A DNA stretch of 13,098 nucleotides from Alphaproteobacteria bacterium (lineage in GTDB: Bacteria; Pseudomonadota; Alphaproteobacteria; Rhizobiales; Hyphomicrobiaceae): positions 1 through 13,098 of the forward strand of contig JAHZKN010000033.1 in assembly GCA_022600335.1 (NCBI GenBank), given 5' to 3'. The translations under genes were made by a program, and so were the position numbers. How positions within the stretch are numbered: the stretch's first letter is position 1; every line of letters begins with the position of its first letter. Under the pieces are notes generated by a model. That model was not told where the DNA came from. It searched no databases and saw only the letters and a list, made by a program, of their open reading frames with translations. Shown here piece after piece: positions 1 through 7,673 of the stretch.

Positions 1-1
1 C

Positions 2-349
2 GCTGTGTCGGGTGATGACAAGGACTGGGCTCAGAAAGTTGCTAGCGAGCTGCGCGAAAAGTCTCCCGTCGCATTGAAGGTCACCCATCGCCATATTCAG
101 GCATCACGAGAGTTGGATTTGAGGCAGACGCTGCTGGTTGATTATACTCTGGCCAGCAACTTTCTGCAGTGTCATGATTTTCCAGAAGGCGTTCGTGCGC
201 AACTCATTGACAAGGATGGAGCGCCTGATTGGAACCCATCAGATCTTGCCGATGTGACGCCAGACATGGTCAATGATTTCTTTAAGCCAGTTTCAGATGA
301 CGCCTTTTCGCTTCCAACGCGACAACAAATGCAAGCGGCACGTTCGTAA
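2..349 (+). CDS. 3-hydroxyisobutyryl-CoA hydrolase, C-terminal part (5' end outside window)
   Basis: Only about the last 115 codons are present; the frame is open at the left edge and ends in TAA at 347-349. The residues match the C-terminal end of the 3-hydroxyisobutyryl-CoA hydrolase branch of the enoyl-CoA hydratase/isomerase superfamily. Seen are a 'KSPVALKVTHRHI' segment, a 'DFPEGVRAQLIDKD' segment and then 'PDWNPSDLADVT', the family's typical closing block. The enzyme releases 3-hydroxyisobutyrate from its CoA thioester in valine breakdown, in the cytoplasm. The catalytic oxyanion-hole and Glu/Asp region lies upstream of the window, so activity cannot be judged. A plain enoyl-CoA hydratase is less likely, because those lack this 'EGVRA.L.DKD..P.W.P' tail. 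The 255 bp that follow it hold no gene. Confidence 0.88.
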   Translation, partial: AVSGDDKDWAQKVASELREKSPVALKVTHRHIQASRELDLRQTLLVDYTLASNFLQCHDFPEGVRAQLIDKDGAPDWNPSDLADVTPDMVNDFFKPVSDDAFSLPTRQQMQAARS

Positions 350-604
350 ATTTTACAATTCGCTTTGTGATTAATAGTCTATGAATAGCCGAATACAGGT
401 TAAAATGCGCAGCAATGACCTTGAAAAACTGCCCATTTTTCAAGGCTCGGTGAGTCAAATAGCTAAGGCTTGGTTCACGTGACCACCCCATAACTATTCT
501 TTTACTATGCCTATTTAGGTAAGCTTTAACTGCTGCTGTTACGTTTGCGGCAACCTGGAAAAACCGGGATGCGTCAAACAGACAAAATACAGAGGCAGGA
601 TCCA
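350..604. other. Intergenic leader of the MarR-family (ldtR-like) gene
   Basis: This 255-bp AT-rich stretch lies between the hydrolase stop and the regulator start. It holds a perfect 10-bp inverted repeat at 419-445 and an 8-bp palindrome TCACGTGA at 475-482. An AGGCAGGA ribosome binding site ends a few bases before 605. I could not assign a convincing -35/-10 pair. No T-rich hairpin typical of an intrinsic terminator follows the upstream gene. Open frames on either strand here show no family features. Confidence 0.5.
419..445. repeat. Perfect 10-bp inverted repeat upstream of ldtR-like gene
   Basis: The arms are CCTTGAAAAA (419-428) and TTTTTCAAGG (436-445), an exact reverse complement, separated by 7 bp. 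No T-tract follows on either strand, so it is not a standard terminator. The AT-rich core could be a dimeric-regulator operator or the base of an RNA hairpin in the leader. The position, about 160 bp ahead of a MarR-family gene, makes autoregulation possible, but nothing in the sequence proves it. Confidence 0.55.
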
Positions 605-1117
605 ATGACAGTTGCGTTAGAAGCTACGCACATGAGCGTACCTGAGGAGTCGGAAGAGTCTTTTCGCTCCGAATACCTGCAGGCCCTTCGCTTCATCGAG
701 CGTTTGCACCGCCTGCTTTTGGATGTGATCAAAGATGAATTCGACCGTCTTGGCGGTTCAGACATCAACAGCGTCCAAGCATTGTTGCTCTATAATATCG
801 GTGATAACGAGCTGACCGCAGGCGAATTGAAAAGCCGCGGCTATTATCTCGGCTCCAACGTATCGTACAACCTGAAGAAGTTGGTCGATATGGGGTATCT
901 GCATTACAAGCGATCTGAAGTTGATCGTCGCAGCGTTCGTGTCAGCCTCACACAAAAGGGCTTGGATGCTTGTGATGTCGTCAACAAGCTTTATGACCGC
1001 CAACTCACCTCGCTTGAGGCTGTTGGTCAGGTGCACAACGCGGACGTGCAAGTGCTGAACAAAGCTTTGGTTCGGTTGGAGCGCTTCTGGAGCGATCAAA
1101 TCCGCTACCGCCTGTAG
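605..1117 (+). CDS. ldtR: MarR-family winged-helix transcriptional regulator, LdtR-like
   Basis: This 170-residue cytoplasmic DNA-binding protein is probably a dimer. A helical N-terminal segment (about 20-50) leads into a winged helix-turn-helix at about 55-120. The recognition-helix region is around 83-99 ('GSNVSYNLKKLVDMGYL') and the wing follows with 'EVDRRSVRVSLT' (105-116). A C-terminal helical dimerisation region ends in 'RLERFWSDQIRYRL'. The sequence closely resembles LdtR of Rhizobiales and Candidatus Liberibacter, a MarR-type regulator reported to control an L,D-transpeptidase gene. Here the next gene is exactly such an enzyme, which supports the name. The start at 605 is chosen for the AGGCAGGA ribosome binding site just upstream; in-frame starts at 545 and 569 lack one. 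A strong terminator directly follows, so it is probably transcribed separately from the transpeptidase gene. The specific symbol is from memory of the family. Confidence 0.85.
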   Translation: MTVALEATHMSVPEESEESFRSEYLQALRFIERLHRLLLDVIKDEFDRLGGSDINSVQALLLYNIGDNELTAGELKSRGYYLGSNVSYNLKKLVDMGYLHYKRSEVDRRSVRVSLTQKGLDACDVVNKLYDRQLTSLEAVGQVHNADVQVLNKALVRLERFWSDQIRYRL

Positions 1118-1155
1118 TGCTACCGCAGCGATTTGCTAGCAAACATGACAAGATC

Positions 1156-1184
1156 GGCCGCAGGACCCTCCTGCGGCCTTTTTT
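1156..1184 (+). terminator. Intrinsic terminator after ldtR-like gene
   Basis: A perfect 10-bp GC-rich stem, GGCCGCAGGA (1156-1165) with TCCTGCGGCC (1169-1178), encloses a 3-nt CCC loop. A run of six T follows at 1179-1184. It lies 38 bp after the regulator's stop codon and points along the + strand. This is the clearest terminator in the window. Confidence 0.93.
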
Positions 1185-1439
1185 GTTGCCACTTGGCACC
1201 AGTTGTTCTGTGCCTGCGGAAGAGTGAACATTTCATCTTTGCGGCGCCAAACGAATATCGCAAAATGGTGCACAACATAGATGATGGGTCAGCCAAACCA
1301 GGCAAATTGCGGCTCACCAGAGTTTGATCGGGGCTCCATTTCGTCAAATTCGAGCATAACGATGCGGTGATGTGAGATCGCACCAGTTTGTACCTGTGTG
1401 TTGACCATGCAAAAAGAACAGCTTTTGGAGCGAGGGATA
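1185..1439. promoter_or_regulatory. Leader/promoter region of the first L,D-transpeptidase gene
   Basis: There is no gene between the ldtR terminator and 1440, so this 255-bp stretch should carry the transpeptidase promoter. A small perfect inverted repeat TGCCA-CT-TGGCA lies at 1187-1198, and a ribosome binding site GGAG lies at 1427-1430. I cannot point to a reliable -35/-10 pair. If the LdtR-like protein controls its neighbour, its operator should be here, but I see no long motif shared with the region before the regulator gene. Confidence 0.4.
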
Positions 1440-2693
1440 ATGCAGCGATGGTGTCTGATTGGGCTGCTGGTCACCACGATGGCGATGGCGGCCAGTACTG
1501 TTGGAGCCTATGATATTCGCGACGCGCTGCGCGGACATCACGTAACTGGCGAGAATTATGATCGTTCCTTTGTTAAGGAATGGGAGCGCAACCCGCCTCC
1601 TGGTTTTCCAACTCTGTCGCCCCAAAATGTAAAAGCCACCGCAGCGGCAATCAAACTATATGAGAAGATTGTTGCAAAGGGCGGCTGGAGTAGGTTGCCC
1701 GATCTGCCCAAACGCACGGTTTTGAGAACTGGCTCGTCAGACCCAATTGTTTCTCAATTGCGCAAGAGACTGGTCGCATCTCGCGATATGGAGCCCAGCA
1801 CTTTTTTCGATGAGTACTTTGATGGCAGCTTGCTCAAAGGCGTGAAACGGTTCCAGGCTTCCAATGGCTTAACACCGACAGGCGTTGTTGATCGCCGCAC
1901 GATCGCCGCGCTCAACGTGCCTGCAGATGTTCGGCTTAGGCAATTGAAAAAGAACTTGCAGCGCTTGAAGCAGTATAGCGGGCTTGGCAAAAAGAAGTAT
2001 GTGGTGGTGAATATTCCAGCCGCGCAAGTTGAAGCGGTGAAGGGTGATCGCGTTGTGTCGCGGCACACTGGCGTGGTTGGCAAGCCTGACCGACCAACGC
2101 CGCTGCTGCGAACAAAAATTCATCAAATGAACTTCAATCCTGTTTGGCGCTTGCCGCCAACCGTGGTGAAGAAGGATCTGATACCCAAAGGTCAAGAGAT
2201 GGCACGGGCTGGAAAGAATGTGCTGGTGAAATATGGCATAGATGCCTACAGCGGTGGCAAAAAGTTGAACCCGAAGAAAATCAATTGGGAGTCCTCGCAA
2301 CCCTTCCAGTTGTCGTATCGCCAACAACCAGGCAAAGAAAATCCACTTGGATTTTTGAAGATCAACTTCAATAACTCCCATTCAGTTTATATGCACGACA
2401 CGCCATCAGACTCGCTGTTTGGACGTAATGTGCGAGCGGCAAGTTCCGGCTGCATTCGTGTGCGCAACATTGAGCAGCTGGCGGCATGGCTATTGGAAGG
2501 CCGCTCTGGTTGGAGCCGGGGACGCATTGAATATGTGCGAGAAAAGGGCAAGCGGATCGACGTCAGTCTGCGTCGCCGGGTGCCGCTTTACTTTGTATAT
2601 ATAACGGCATGGGCGACCAAGGACGGCGTGATACAATTCCGCCGAGATCTCTACGAACGCGACAATGTCGGAGAGATTGCTGCATCCTACTAA
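1440..2693 (+). CDS. L,D-transpeptidase (YcbB-like, YkuD domain) with peptidoglycan-binding domain
   Basis: This 417-residue exported enzyme forms 3-3 crosslinks in periplasmic peptidoglycan, or anchors proteins to it. The ATG at 1440 is chosen because GGAG sits 9 nt upstream and the protein then begins with a clean signal peptide: MQR, a hydrophobic stretch to about residue 19, and a likely cut after VGA (residue 23). In-frame GTG 1398 and ATG 1407 would add a charged N-terminus. A peptidoglycan-binding fold spans about 97-160 ('LKGVKRFQASNGLTPTGVVD'). The YkuD catalytic domain runs from about 186 to 345, with 'YMHDTP' (His319) and 'SSGCIRV' with the nucleophile Cys338. The SSGC form, instead of HGC, is as I recall normal for the YcbB subgroup. 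This is probably the enzyme governed by the adjacent LdtR-like regulator (ldtP in Liberibacter). It has a paralogue at the right edge of the window. Confidence 0.9.
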   Translation: MQRWCLIGLLVTTMAMAASTVGAYDIRDALRGHHVTGENYDRSFVKEWERNPPPGFPTLSPQNVKATAAAIKLYEKIVAKGGWSRLPDLPKRTVLRTGSSDPIVSQLRKRLVASRDMEPSTFFDEYFDGSLLKGVKRFQASNGLTPTGVVDRRTIAALNVPADVRLRQLKKNLQRLKQYSGLGKKKYVVVNIPAAQVEAVKGDRVVSRHTGVVGKPDRPTPLLRTKIHQMNFNPVWRLPPTVVKKDLIPKGQEMARAGKNVLVKYGIDAYSGGKKLNPKKINWESSQPFQLSYRQQPGKENPLGFLKINFNNSHSVYMHDTPSDSLFGRNVRAASSGCIRVRNIEQLAAWLLEGRSGWSRGRIEYVREKGKRIDVSLRRRVPLYFVYITAWATKDGVIQFRRDLYERDNVGEIAASY

Positions 2694-3106
2694 GGCTACT
2701 GCTGCCCTGTTTGGTGATAGAATCAATTGTTTCGTTCTCGCAGGGTGCGTGGCTTGGCAGGGTTCGGCTTGATGCCACCGGCTAGTAGCCGGCAACAGGT
2801 TGGTGAACGGAGTTACCATTCGTGATCCAGCAGGGCTACTGGCGGTTCGGGCGGATCGCTGCCTATCAAAATGCTCCAAATTGCCCAGAGCTGACCCTAA
2901 TCAAGGTGTAGTGTTGCTCAAATGTGCTCTTATCGCTTGAATTTGTTTGCAGGCTCGGAAAAACTGCCCGCGACACCGCGGTCGGTTGATCTGAAACGGC
3001 GCCTGAAGGAAGATAAGGCATTGAGGATACTCGGTTTCGGCTGGGTCTAATGCGGATCGAGCATGGCTGGCGGTGCGCCAGATGTTGGGCGTCTAGGGAA
3101 CGAAGA
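2694..3106. other. 413-bp intergenic region between L,D-transpeptidase gene and hemA
   Basis: No open frame here shows family features on either strand. A short perfect hairpin with arms CCGGCTA/TAGCCGG around a single G lies at 2778-2792. It has no T-tract, so it is at best a weak or factor-assisted terminator. The hemA ribosome binding site AGGGAA is at 3095-3100. I looked for an Fnr/FixK-type TTGAT-N4-ATCAA box, expected for some alphaproteobacterial hemA promoters, and did not find a good one. The hemA promoter presumably lies in the right half. Confidence 0.5.
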
Positions 3107-4339
3107 ATGGACTATCGCAAGCAGCTCAAATCGGCGTTGGACATGGTTCGGCAAGAGGGCCGCTACAGGGTGTTCGCAGATCTAAAGCGCCGCCGCGGTG
3201 CGTTTCCGTCCGCTGAGCACTTCGCTGAAACAGGTTCGCACGACACTACCGTATGGTGCTCCAACGACTATCTTGGCATGTCACAGCACCCAAGTGTGAT
3301 TGCAGCCATGCACGAAGCTGTTGATGCGGTCGGTGCAGGGTCCGGTGGCACGCGCAATATTTCCGGCACAACTCACTATCATGTCGAGCTTGAGAACGAG
3401 CTTGCGGATCTCCATGGCAAGGATGCGGCTCTGTTGTTTACGTCGGCCTATGTTGCCAACGACGCGACGCTGTCCACGTTGTCTGAATTGTTGCCAGGCT
3501 GTGTTGTGTTCTCGGACGAGAAAAACCATGCCTCCATGATCGCTGGAATTCGCAATGGCAGAGGCCCAAAGCGGATCTTCCGCCACAATGATCTTGAGGC
3601 CCTTGAAGCGCAGCTCAAAGATGTGCCGCGCGACGTACCAAAGATTATCGCCTTTGAGAGTGTCTATTCCATGGATGGGCACATCGCACCTATTGGCGCA
3701 ATCTGTGACTTGGCAAAAACCTATAACGCCTTGACCTATCTTGACGAGGTGCATGCGGTTGGGCTTTACGGCGCGCGTGGCGGTGGCCTTGCTGAACGTG
3801 ACGGTGTGATGGCGCGGGTTGACATCATTAACGGCACACTGGCCAAGGGCTTTGGTGTTATGGGCGGCTACATCGCTGGCTCTCGCGATCTTTGTGATGC
3901 TGTGCGCAGTTACGCACCAGGATTTATCTTCACGACATCGCTCGCTCCGGCACTAGCGGCTGGAGCGCTCGCCTCAATCCGGCACCTGAAAAACAGCAAC
4001 GTTGAAAGGCAGCGTTTGCAGGAGCGCGCCGCTCTCCTCAAGGCCCGCTTGGCCGACGTTGGTCTGCCGGTGATGGAGAGCCCCAGCCACATTGTGCCGA
4101 TCATGATTGGCGATCCGGTCCACTGCAAGGCTGTCACCGATGCTTTGCTTGACCACCACCAGATTTACGTGCAGCCAATCAACTATCCAACCGTGCCACG
4201 CGGTACTGAACGCATCCGCCTGACGCCAAGTCCACAGCACACCGATGCCCAGCTCGAGGCGCTGATAGCCGCGTTGCAGGAGTTATGGGCCGCTTGTCCT
4301 GTATCGTCTGGCAAGACGGTGCGCCTCGCAGCAGAATAA
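3107..4339 (+). CDS. hemA: 5-aminolevulinate synthase (C4/Shemin pathway)
   Basis: HemA condenses glycine with succinyl-CoA to 5-aminolevulinate, releasing CO2 and CoA. This is the first committed step of haem, and where present bacteriochlorophyll, synthesis in Alphaproteobacteria. The protein is a cytoplasmic PLP enzyme of fold type I, 410 residues, close to the usual 400-410. Seen are the N-terminal '[10 protein letters not shown]' block (17-26), '[15 protein letters not shown]' (76-90), '[10 protein letters not shown]' (136-145), the PLP-ring '[12 protein letters not shown]' (Asp213) and the Schiff-base lysine in 'NGTLAKGFG' (Lys247). The C-terminal '[19 protein letters not shown]' block is also characteristic. 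An in-frame ATG at 3050 would add 19 atypical residues; the start at 3107 has AGGGAA 6 nt upstream and gives the family's usual MDY beginning. The related 2-amino-3-ketobutyrate ligase and BioF lack this N- and C-terminal pattern. It is monocistronic, judging from the flanks. Confidence 0.96.
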   Translation: MDYRKQLKSALDMVRQEGRYRVFADLKRRRGAFPSAEHFAETGSHDTTVWCSNDYLGMSQHPSVIAAMHEAVDAVGAGSGGTRNISGTTHYHVELENELADLHGKDAALLFTSAYVANDATLSTLSELLPGCVVFSDEKNHASMIAGIRNGRGPKRIFRHNDLEALEAQLKDVPRDVPKIIAFESVYSMDGHIAPIGAICDLAKTYNALTYLDEVHAVGLYGARGGGLAERDGVMARVDIINGTLAKGFGVMGGYIAGSRDLCDAVRSYAPGFIFTTSLAPALAAGALASIRHLKNSNVERQRLQERAALLKARLADVGLPVMESPSHIVPIMIGDPVHCKAVTDALLDHHQIYVQPINYPTVPRGTERIRLTPSPQHTDAQLEALIAALQELWAACPVSSGKTVRLAAE

Positions 4340-4422
4340 TTGACGATCCCGTTGCATCCGTAAGCGCGCGTTGGCGATGCGGGTAACGCCTGTAGTCGTC
4401 ACCGCCGGCGAGCGCCGGCCAG

Positions 4423-4458
4423 AACTGCGTAGCTTCGTCGCGAAGACGCAGTTTTTTT
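4423..4458 (+). terminator. Intrinsic terminator after hemA
   Basis: The outer stem is AACTGCGT (4423-4430) with ACGCAGTT (4446-4453). An inner stem CTTCG/CGAAG (4433-4437/4441-4445) closes on a 3-nt loop, with a two-base AG bulge between the stems. Seven T run from 4452 to 4458. A second, very GC-rich hairpin, GCCGGC/GCCGGC with a 4-nt loop (4404-4419), sits immediately before it. Together they should separate hemA transcription from glyA. Confidence 0.88.
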
Positions 4459-4462
4459 CTTG

Positions 4463-4489
4463 TTGCCCATTCGACTATGGTATGGGCAA
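4463..4489. repeat. Perfect 8-bp inverted repeat in the glyA leader
   Basis: The arms TTGCCCAT (4463-4470) and ATGGGCAA (4482-4489) flank an 11-bp spacer. The first-arm bases CCAT could instead pair with a nearer ATGG at 4477-4480, so two alternative hairpins are possible. It lies about 75-100 bp ahead of glyA and just after the hemA terminator. It could be an operator or a leader hairpin; there is no T-tract and I recognise no riboswitch class. Confidence 0.5.
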
Positions 4490-4564
4490 ATTTGGCACAG
4501 GTAGGCTGTTGTGACGGCCGTTCTCCGCCTTTTGGGCTAAATCCGGCAAATTAAGAGGAAATCG

Positions 4565-5863
4565 ATGTTCAAAAAGAAGGCTAACGCAGGCACCGACCGG
4601 TTCTTTCGAGCCCGGCTCAGCGAAACAGACCGTGACGTCGCGGCGGCAATCGACAATGAACTCGATCGCCAGCAGTACGAGATTGAGCTGATTGCGTCAG
4701 AGAATATCGTTTCACGCGCTGTGCTCGATGCAGCCGGTAGCGTTTTGACCAACAAGTATGCTGAAGGTTACCCCGGCCGGCGCTACTACGGCGGTTGCCA
4801 GCACGTCGATGTTGTTGAGCAGCTGGCGATTGATCGGGCAAAGCAAATTTTTGGCTGTGGATTTGCCAATGTGCAGCCCAATTCCGGCAGCCAGGCCAAC
4901 CAAGGTGTGTTCAATGCGTTGATCAAACCCGGCGATACCATCTTGGGCCTTGATCTTGCCCACGGTGGTCACCTGACCCACGGTGCGAAGGTCAACCAAT
5001 CTGGTAAGTGGTTCAATCCTGTCCATTATCAGGTGAAGCAAGACACCCACCTGGTCGATATGGACAATGTTCGTAAGATTGCAAAGGAATCGAGTCCCGC
5101 GCTTATTATTGCAGGCGGTTCTGCCTACCCACGCGTTTGGGATTTCGCAGCATTCCGGCAAATTGCAGATGAAGTCGGCGCGATGTTGATGGTGGATATG
5201 GCACACTTCGCTGGCCTCGTTGCAGCCGGTGAACATCCAAGTCCATTCCCGCATGCCCATGTGGTGACAACGACAACTCATAAGACGCTGCGCGGTCCAC
5301 GTGGTGGCATGATCCTGACCAACGATGCCGACATCGCCAAAAAAGTGAACTCAGCAATTTTCCCTGGCATACAGGGGGGACCGTTGATGCATGTGATCGC
5401 CGGCAAAGCGGTCGCTTTTGGCGAAGCTCAGCAGCCGGAGTTTAAGGCCTACATCAAGAGCGTGATTGCAAATGCAAAGGCCATGGGTGAGGTGCTGGTT
5501 GATGCTGGGTTCGCGCTGGTCTCTGGCGGCACGGATTCGCATCTGATCCTTGTCGATCTGAGACCTAAAAAGCTGACCGGCAACATTTCGGAAAAAGCCA
5601 TGGAGCGCGCCCACATCACGTGCAACAAAAACGGCGTGCCGTTTGACCCAGAAAAGCCCATGGTAACGTCTGGTATTCGCCTTGGGGCACCGGCGGGCAC
5701 GACCCGCGGCTTTGGAGAAGCGGAATTCCGCGATATTGGGCGTATGATCGCTGAGGTTCTGGATGGACTGGCTGCCAACGGCCCAGACGGCAATGGTGCG
5801 GTGGAGGCTAAAGTCAAAGCCGAGGCAAAAGCTCTGTGTAAGAGATTCCCAATCTACTCTTAG
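4565..5863 (+). CDS. glyA: Serine hydroxymethyltransferase
   Basis: GlyA interconverts serine plus tetrahydrofolate with glycine plus 5,10-methylenetetrahydrofolate, the main source of one-carbon units. It is cytoplasmic and PLP-dependent. At 432 residues it matches the alphaproteobacterial form. Motifs in order: '[10 protein letters not shown]' (41-50), '[13 protein letters not shown]' (65-77), '[10 protein letters not shown]' (103-112), '[11 protein letters not shown]' (130-140), '[13 protein letters not shown]' with Asp211, and the PLP lysine in '[14 protein letters not shown]' (Lys240). The ATG at 4565 is preceded by AGGA at a 5-nt spacing. The gene is bounded by terminator-like hairpins on both sides, so it is probably its own transcription unit with possible read-through into nrdR. 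Its product glycine is the substrate of the preceding gene's enzyme, HemA. Confidence 0.98.
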   Translation: MFKKKANAGTDRFFRARLSETDRDVAAAIDNELDRQQYEIELIASENIVSRAVLDAAGSVLTNKYAEGYPGRRYYGGCQHVDVVEQLAIDRAKQIFGCGFANVQPNSGSQANQGVFNALIKPGDTILGLDLAHGGHLTHGAKVNQSGKWFNPVHYQVKQDTHLVDMDNVRKIAKESSPALIIAGGSAYPRVWDFAAFRQIADEVGAMLMVDMAHFAGLVAAGEHPSPFPHAHVVTTTTHKTLRGPRGGMILTNDADIAKKVNSAIFPGIQGGPLMHVIAGKAVAFGEAQQPEFKAYIKSVIANAKAMGEVLVDAGFALVSGGTDSHLILVDLRPKKLTGNISEKAMERAHITCNKNGVPFDPEKPMVTSGIRLGAPAGTTRGFGEAEFRDIGRMIAEVLDGLAANGPDGNGAVEAKVKAEAKALCKRFPIYS

Positions 5864-5885
5864 GCGGCAAATACGGTTAGAAGGG

Positions 5886-5914
5886 AGGCGCCAGCGGATT
5901 CGCTTGGCGCCTTT
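5886..5914 (+). terminator. Probable terminator between glyA and nrdR
   Basis: The stem is AGGCGCC (5886-5892) with GGCGCCT (5906-5912). It extends inward through A5893 and GCG/CGC with one bulged T, around a 4-nt GATT loop. The T-tract is short (three T then CTC), so termination may be partial and let glyA transcripts continue into nrdR and the rib genes. Confidence 0.65.
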
Positions 5915-5935
5915 CTCGCATTTAGGACCAAGACC

Positions 5936-6505
5936 ATGCGTTGCCCGCAATGCTCAGGAGAGAACACTCAGGTTAAAGACAGTCGCCCGACGGAGGAGAA
6001 TACGGCCATCCGCCGCCGCCGCGTGTGCCCGGACTGCGATGCCCGCTTCACAACCTTTGAGCGGGTGCAGCTGCGCGAGCTGCTTGTCGTAAAGCGATCG
6101 GGTCGCAGGGTGTCTTTCGATCGCGAGAAACTGGCAAAGTCTGTAGAAATTGCGTTGCGCAAGCGACCGGTAGAGTCAGAGCAGGTCGAGCTGCTGCTAT
6201 CGGACATTGTGCGCAGGCTTGAGAGCCGTGGTGAGAGTGAAGTGAGTTCATCGACAATCGGTGCCTACGTCATGGCTGGTCTCAAGGGTCTCGACCCCGT
6301 TGCTTATGTCCGCTTTGCCTCCGTTTACCGCGATTTCCGTGAAGTCGCAGACTTCCAGGAAGTGCTGGGTGAAATTGCACGGGCGGAAGCGAGCACTGGT
6401 GCATTTGAAGTTGACGCCGACACCAACGCAAAGCCCTCTGATGGTGACGCGTCTGGTCAAGTGAATGTTACCGTTCTTTCGGCGCATTCTCGCACCACGT
6501 CCTAA
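5936..6505 (+). CDS. nrdR: Transcriptional repressor NrdR
   Basis: NrdR represses ribonucleotide reductase genes by sensing ATP/dATP. The N-terminal zinc ribbon is complete (Cys3, Cys6, Cys31, Cys34 in CPQC and CPDC). It is followed by the basic 'IRRRRVC' stretch and then an ATP-cone domain from about residue 49 ('[20 protein letters not shown]') to about 140 ('[11 protein letters not shown]'). The start at 5936 has AGGA 8 nt upstream and gives the invariant MRCP beginning. At 189 residues it is longer than the typical 150-160. The extra tail after about residue 155 is rich in Asp, Ala, Ser and Thr and has no recognisable motif. It is the first gene of the closely spaced run leading into the rib genes; its usual targets (nrd genes) are not in this window. 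Confidence 0.96.
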   Translation: MRCPQCSGENTQVKDSRPTEENTAIRRRRVCPDCDARFTTFERVQLRELLVVKRSGRRVSFDREKLAKSVEIALRKRPVESEQVELLLSDIVRRLESRGESEVSSSTIGAYVMAGLKGLDPVAYVRFASVYRDFREVADFQEVLGEIARAEASTGAFEVDADTNAKPSDGDASGQVNVTVLSAHSRTTS

Positions 6506-6515
6506 CGGTTGCACA

Positions 6516-7640
6516 ATGGATGCTGAGAAATTCGATGTCCGTATGATGCGTACGGCTCTGGCGATGGCACGGCGCGGCCTCGGTACAACTGCACCCAATC
6601 CGTCGGTTGGTGCTGTGATCGCTAGTCCCATAACAGGAGAAATCATTGCCCGAGCTGTTACAAGCCCCGGTGGGCGACCACATGCTGAATCACAGGCACT
6701 GGCTCAGGCCGGCAATGCCGCACGGGGCGCAACGCTGTATGTCACTTTGGAGCCGTGCGCACATCAGGGGCAAACGCCGCCATGTGCTGATCAGGTGATC
6801 GCTGCAGACATTGCCCGCGTTGTGGTTGGGATTCAAGATCCAGATCCGCGCGTGGCTGGTCAGGGTCTGGCGCGGCTGCGCGACGCTGGGCTTATTGTAC
6901 AAAGTGGCGTGTGTGGACAAGAGGCAAGCTGGCTGACACGCGGTCATGTATTGCGGGTGACGCAGAGGCGGCCGTTTGTTCAGCTGAAGGTAGCCATGAC
7001 CAGGGATGGTCAAGTGCCGCGCGGCGCCAAGGGGCAACCCGCTTGGGTGACAGGAGACACAGCGCGTGCGCATGGCCACAGATTACGAGCCAATGCCGAT
7101 GCAATTTTAATTGGCGGTGCCACACTGCGTGACGACGATCCAGAATTGACCTGTCGCTTGCCAGGACTCGAGGGCCGCTCACCGACGCGCATCATCGTGA
7201 CATCGCAGTTAAAGGCTCTGCCCACCAGCCGCTTGTGGGCGCGCAAGGCTGACGACGACATCTGGATCGTTACGGCGTCCGACGTCGTTAAGTCAGATTG
7301 TGCTCGCAAACTGCAAACAGATGGGGTTCATTTCATCCCCATCGCCGGCAGAGAAGCTGGTTTTGATGCGCGTGATTGTCTCACGGTGTTAGCGGAACAT
7401 GGCATCACACGGTTGCTCGTTGAAGGGGGACCGCAGATCTGGCGCTGGGTTGCGGCAACAGGTTTGGTTGATGAAGTGATGGTCTTTGTTGGTGGTTGTG
7501 ATGTGCGCGGGAACGACGCCAGCCAACAGGTACGCAGGTTGGTAGAAGCACAATTGAGATGCGACCCCGGACCCGTTGTCGATAGCCGCAACCTCGGAGA
7601 CGACGGCCTATTCACCTTTCGACCGGATTCACCGACCTAG
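6516..7640 (+). CDS. ribD: Bifunctional diaminohydroxyphosphoribosylaminopyrimidine deaminase / 5-amino-6-(5-phosphoribosylamino)uracil reductase
   Basis: RibD carries out the second and third steps of riboflavin synthesis: deamination of the pyrimidine and NADPH-dependent reduction of the ribosyl chain. It is cytoplasmic, 374 residues. The N-terminal cytidine-deaminase-like domain has the zinc ligands and the catalytic Glu in 'HAES' (His56, Glu58) and 'EPCAHQGQTPPC' (Cys81, Cys90), preceded by 'TAPNPSVGAVI'. The reductase domain starts near 160 ('PFVQLKVAMTRDGQ') and continues through 'IGGATLRDDDPELT' and 'LLVEGGPQIW'. The frame is open upstream, overlapping nrdR to 6465, but family alignment favours ATG 6516, ten bases after the nrdR stop. 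No strong ribosome binding site is visible there, so translational coupling to nrdR is likely. ATG 6543/6546 would remove residues usually present. Confidence 0.95.
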   Translation: MDAEKFDVRMMRTALAMARRGLGTTAPNPSVGAVIASPITGEIIARAVTSPGGRPHAESQALAQAGNAARGATLYVTLEPCAHQGQTPPCADQVIAADIARVVVGIQDPDPRVAGQGLARLRDAGLIVQSGVCGQEASWLTRGHVLRVTQRRPFVQLKVAMTRDGQVPRGAKGQPAWVTGDTARAHGHRLRANADAILIGGATLRDDDPELTCRLPGLEGRSPTRIIVTSQLKALPTSRLWARKADDDIWIVTASDVVKSDCARKLQTDGVHFIPIAGREAGFDARDCLTVLAEHGITRLLVEGGPQIWRWVAATGLVDEVMVFVGGCDVRGNDASQQVRRLVEAQLRCDPGPVVDSRNLGDDGLFTFRPDSPT

Positions 7641-7673
7641 ATTGCTTCAAACCCAAACGGAAATATGCCACAC

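Noticed and set aside
470..497. Possible -35/-10 pair (TTGGTT ... TAACTA) before the ldtR-like gene
   Set aside because: The spacing is 15 bp and both hexamers are poor matches, so it is not better than chance in AT-rich DNA.
282..605. - strand frame covering the gap before the ldtR-like gene
   Set aside because: Low-complexity match to nothing recognised, overlaps the hydrolase 3' end and contains the inverted repeat; treated as non-coding.
4493..4510. Possible sigma-54 promoter (TGGCAC) before glyA
   Set aside because: The downstream GC element is one base off the required spacing and the TTGC match is poor.
5351..5950. 199-codon open frame on the - strand
   Set aside because: It lies opposite glyA, whose protein motifs are complete; the antisense product has no family features and is explained by codon bias of the true gene.
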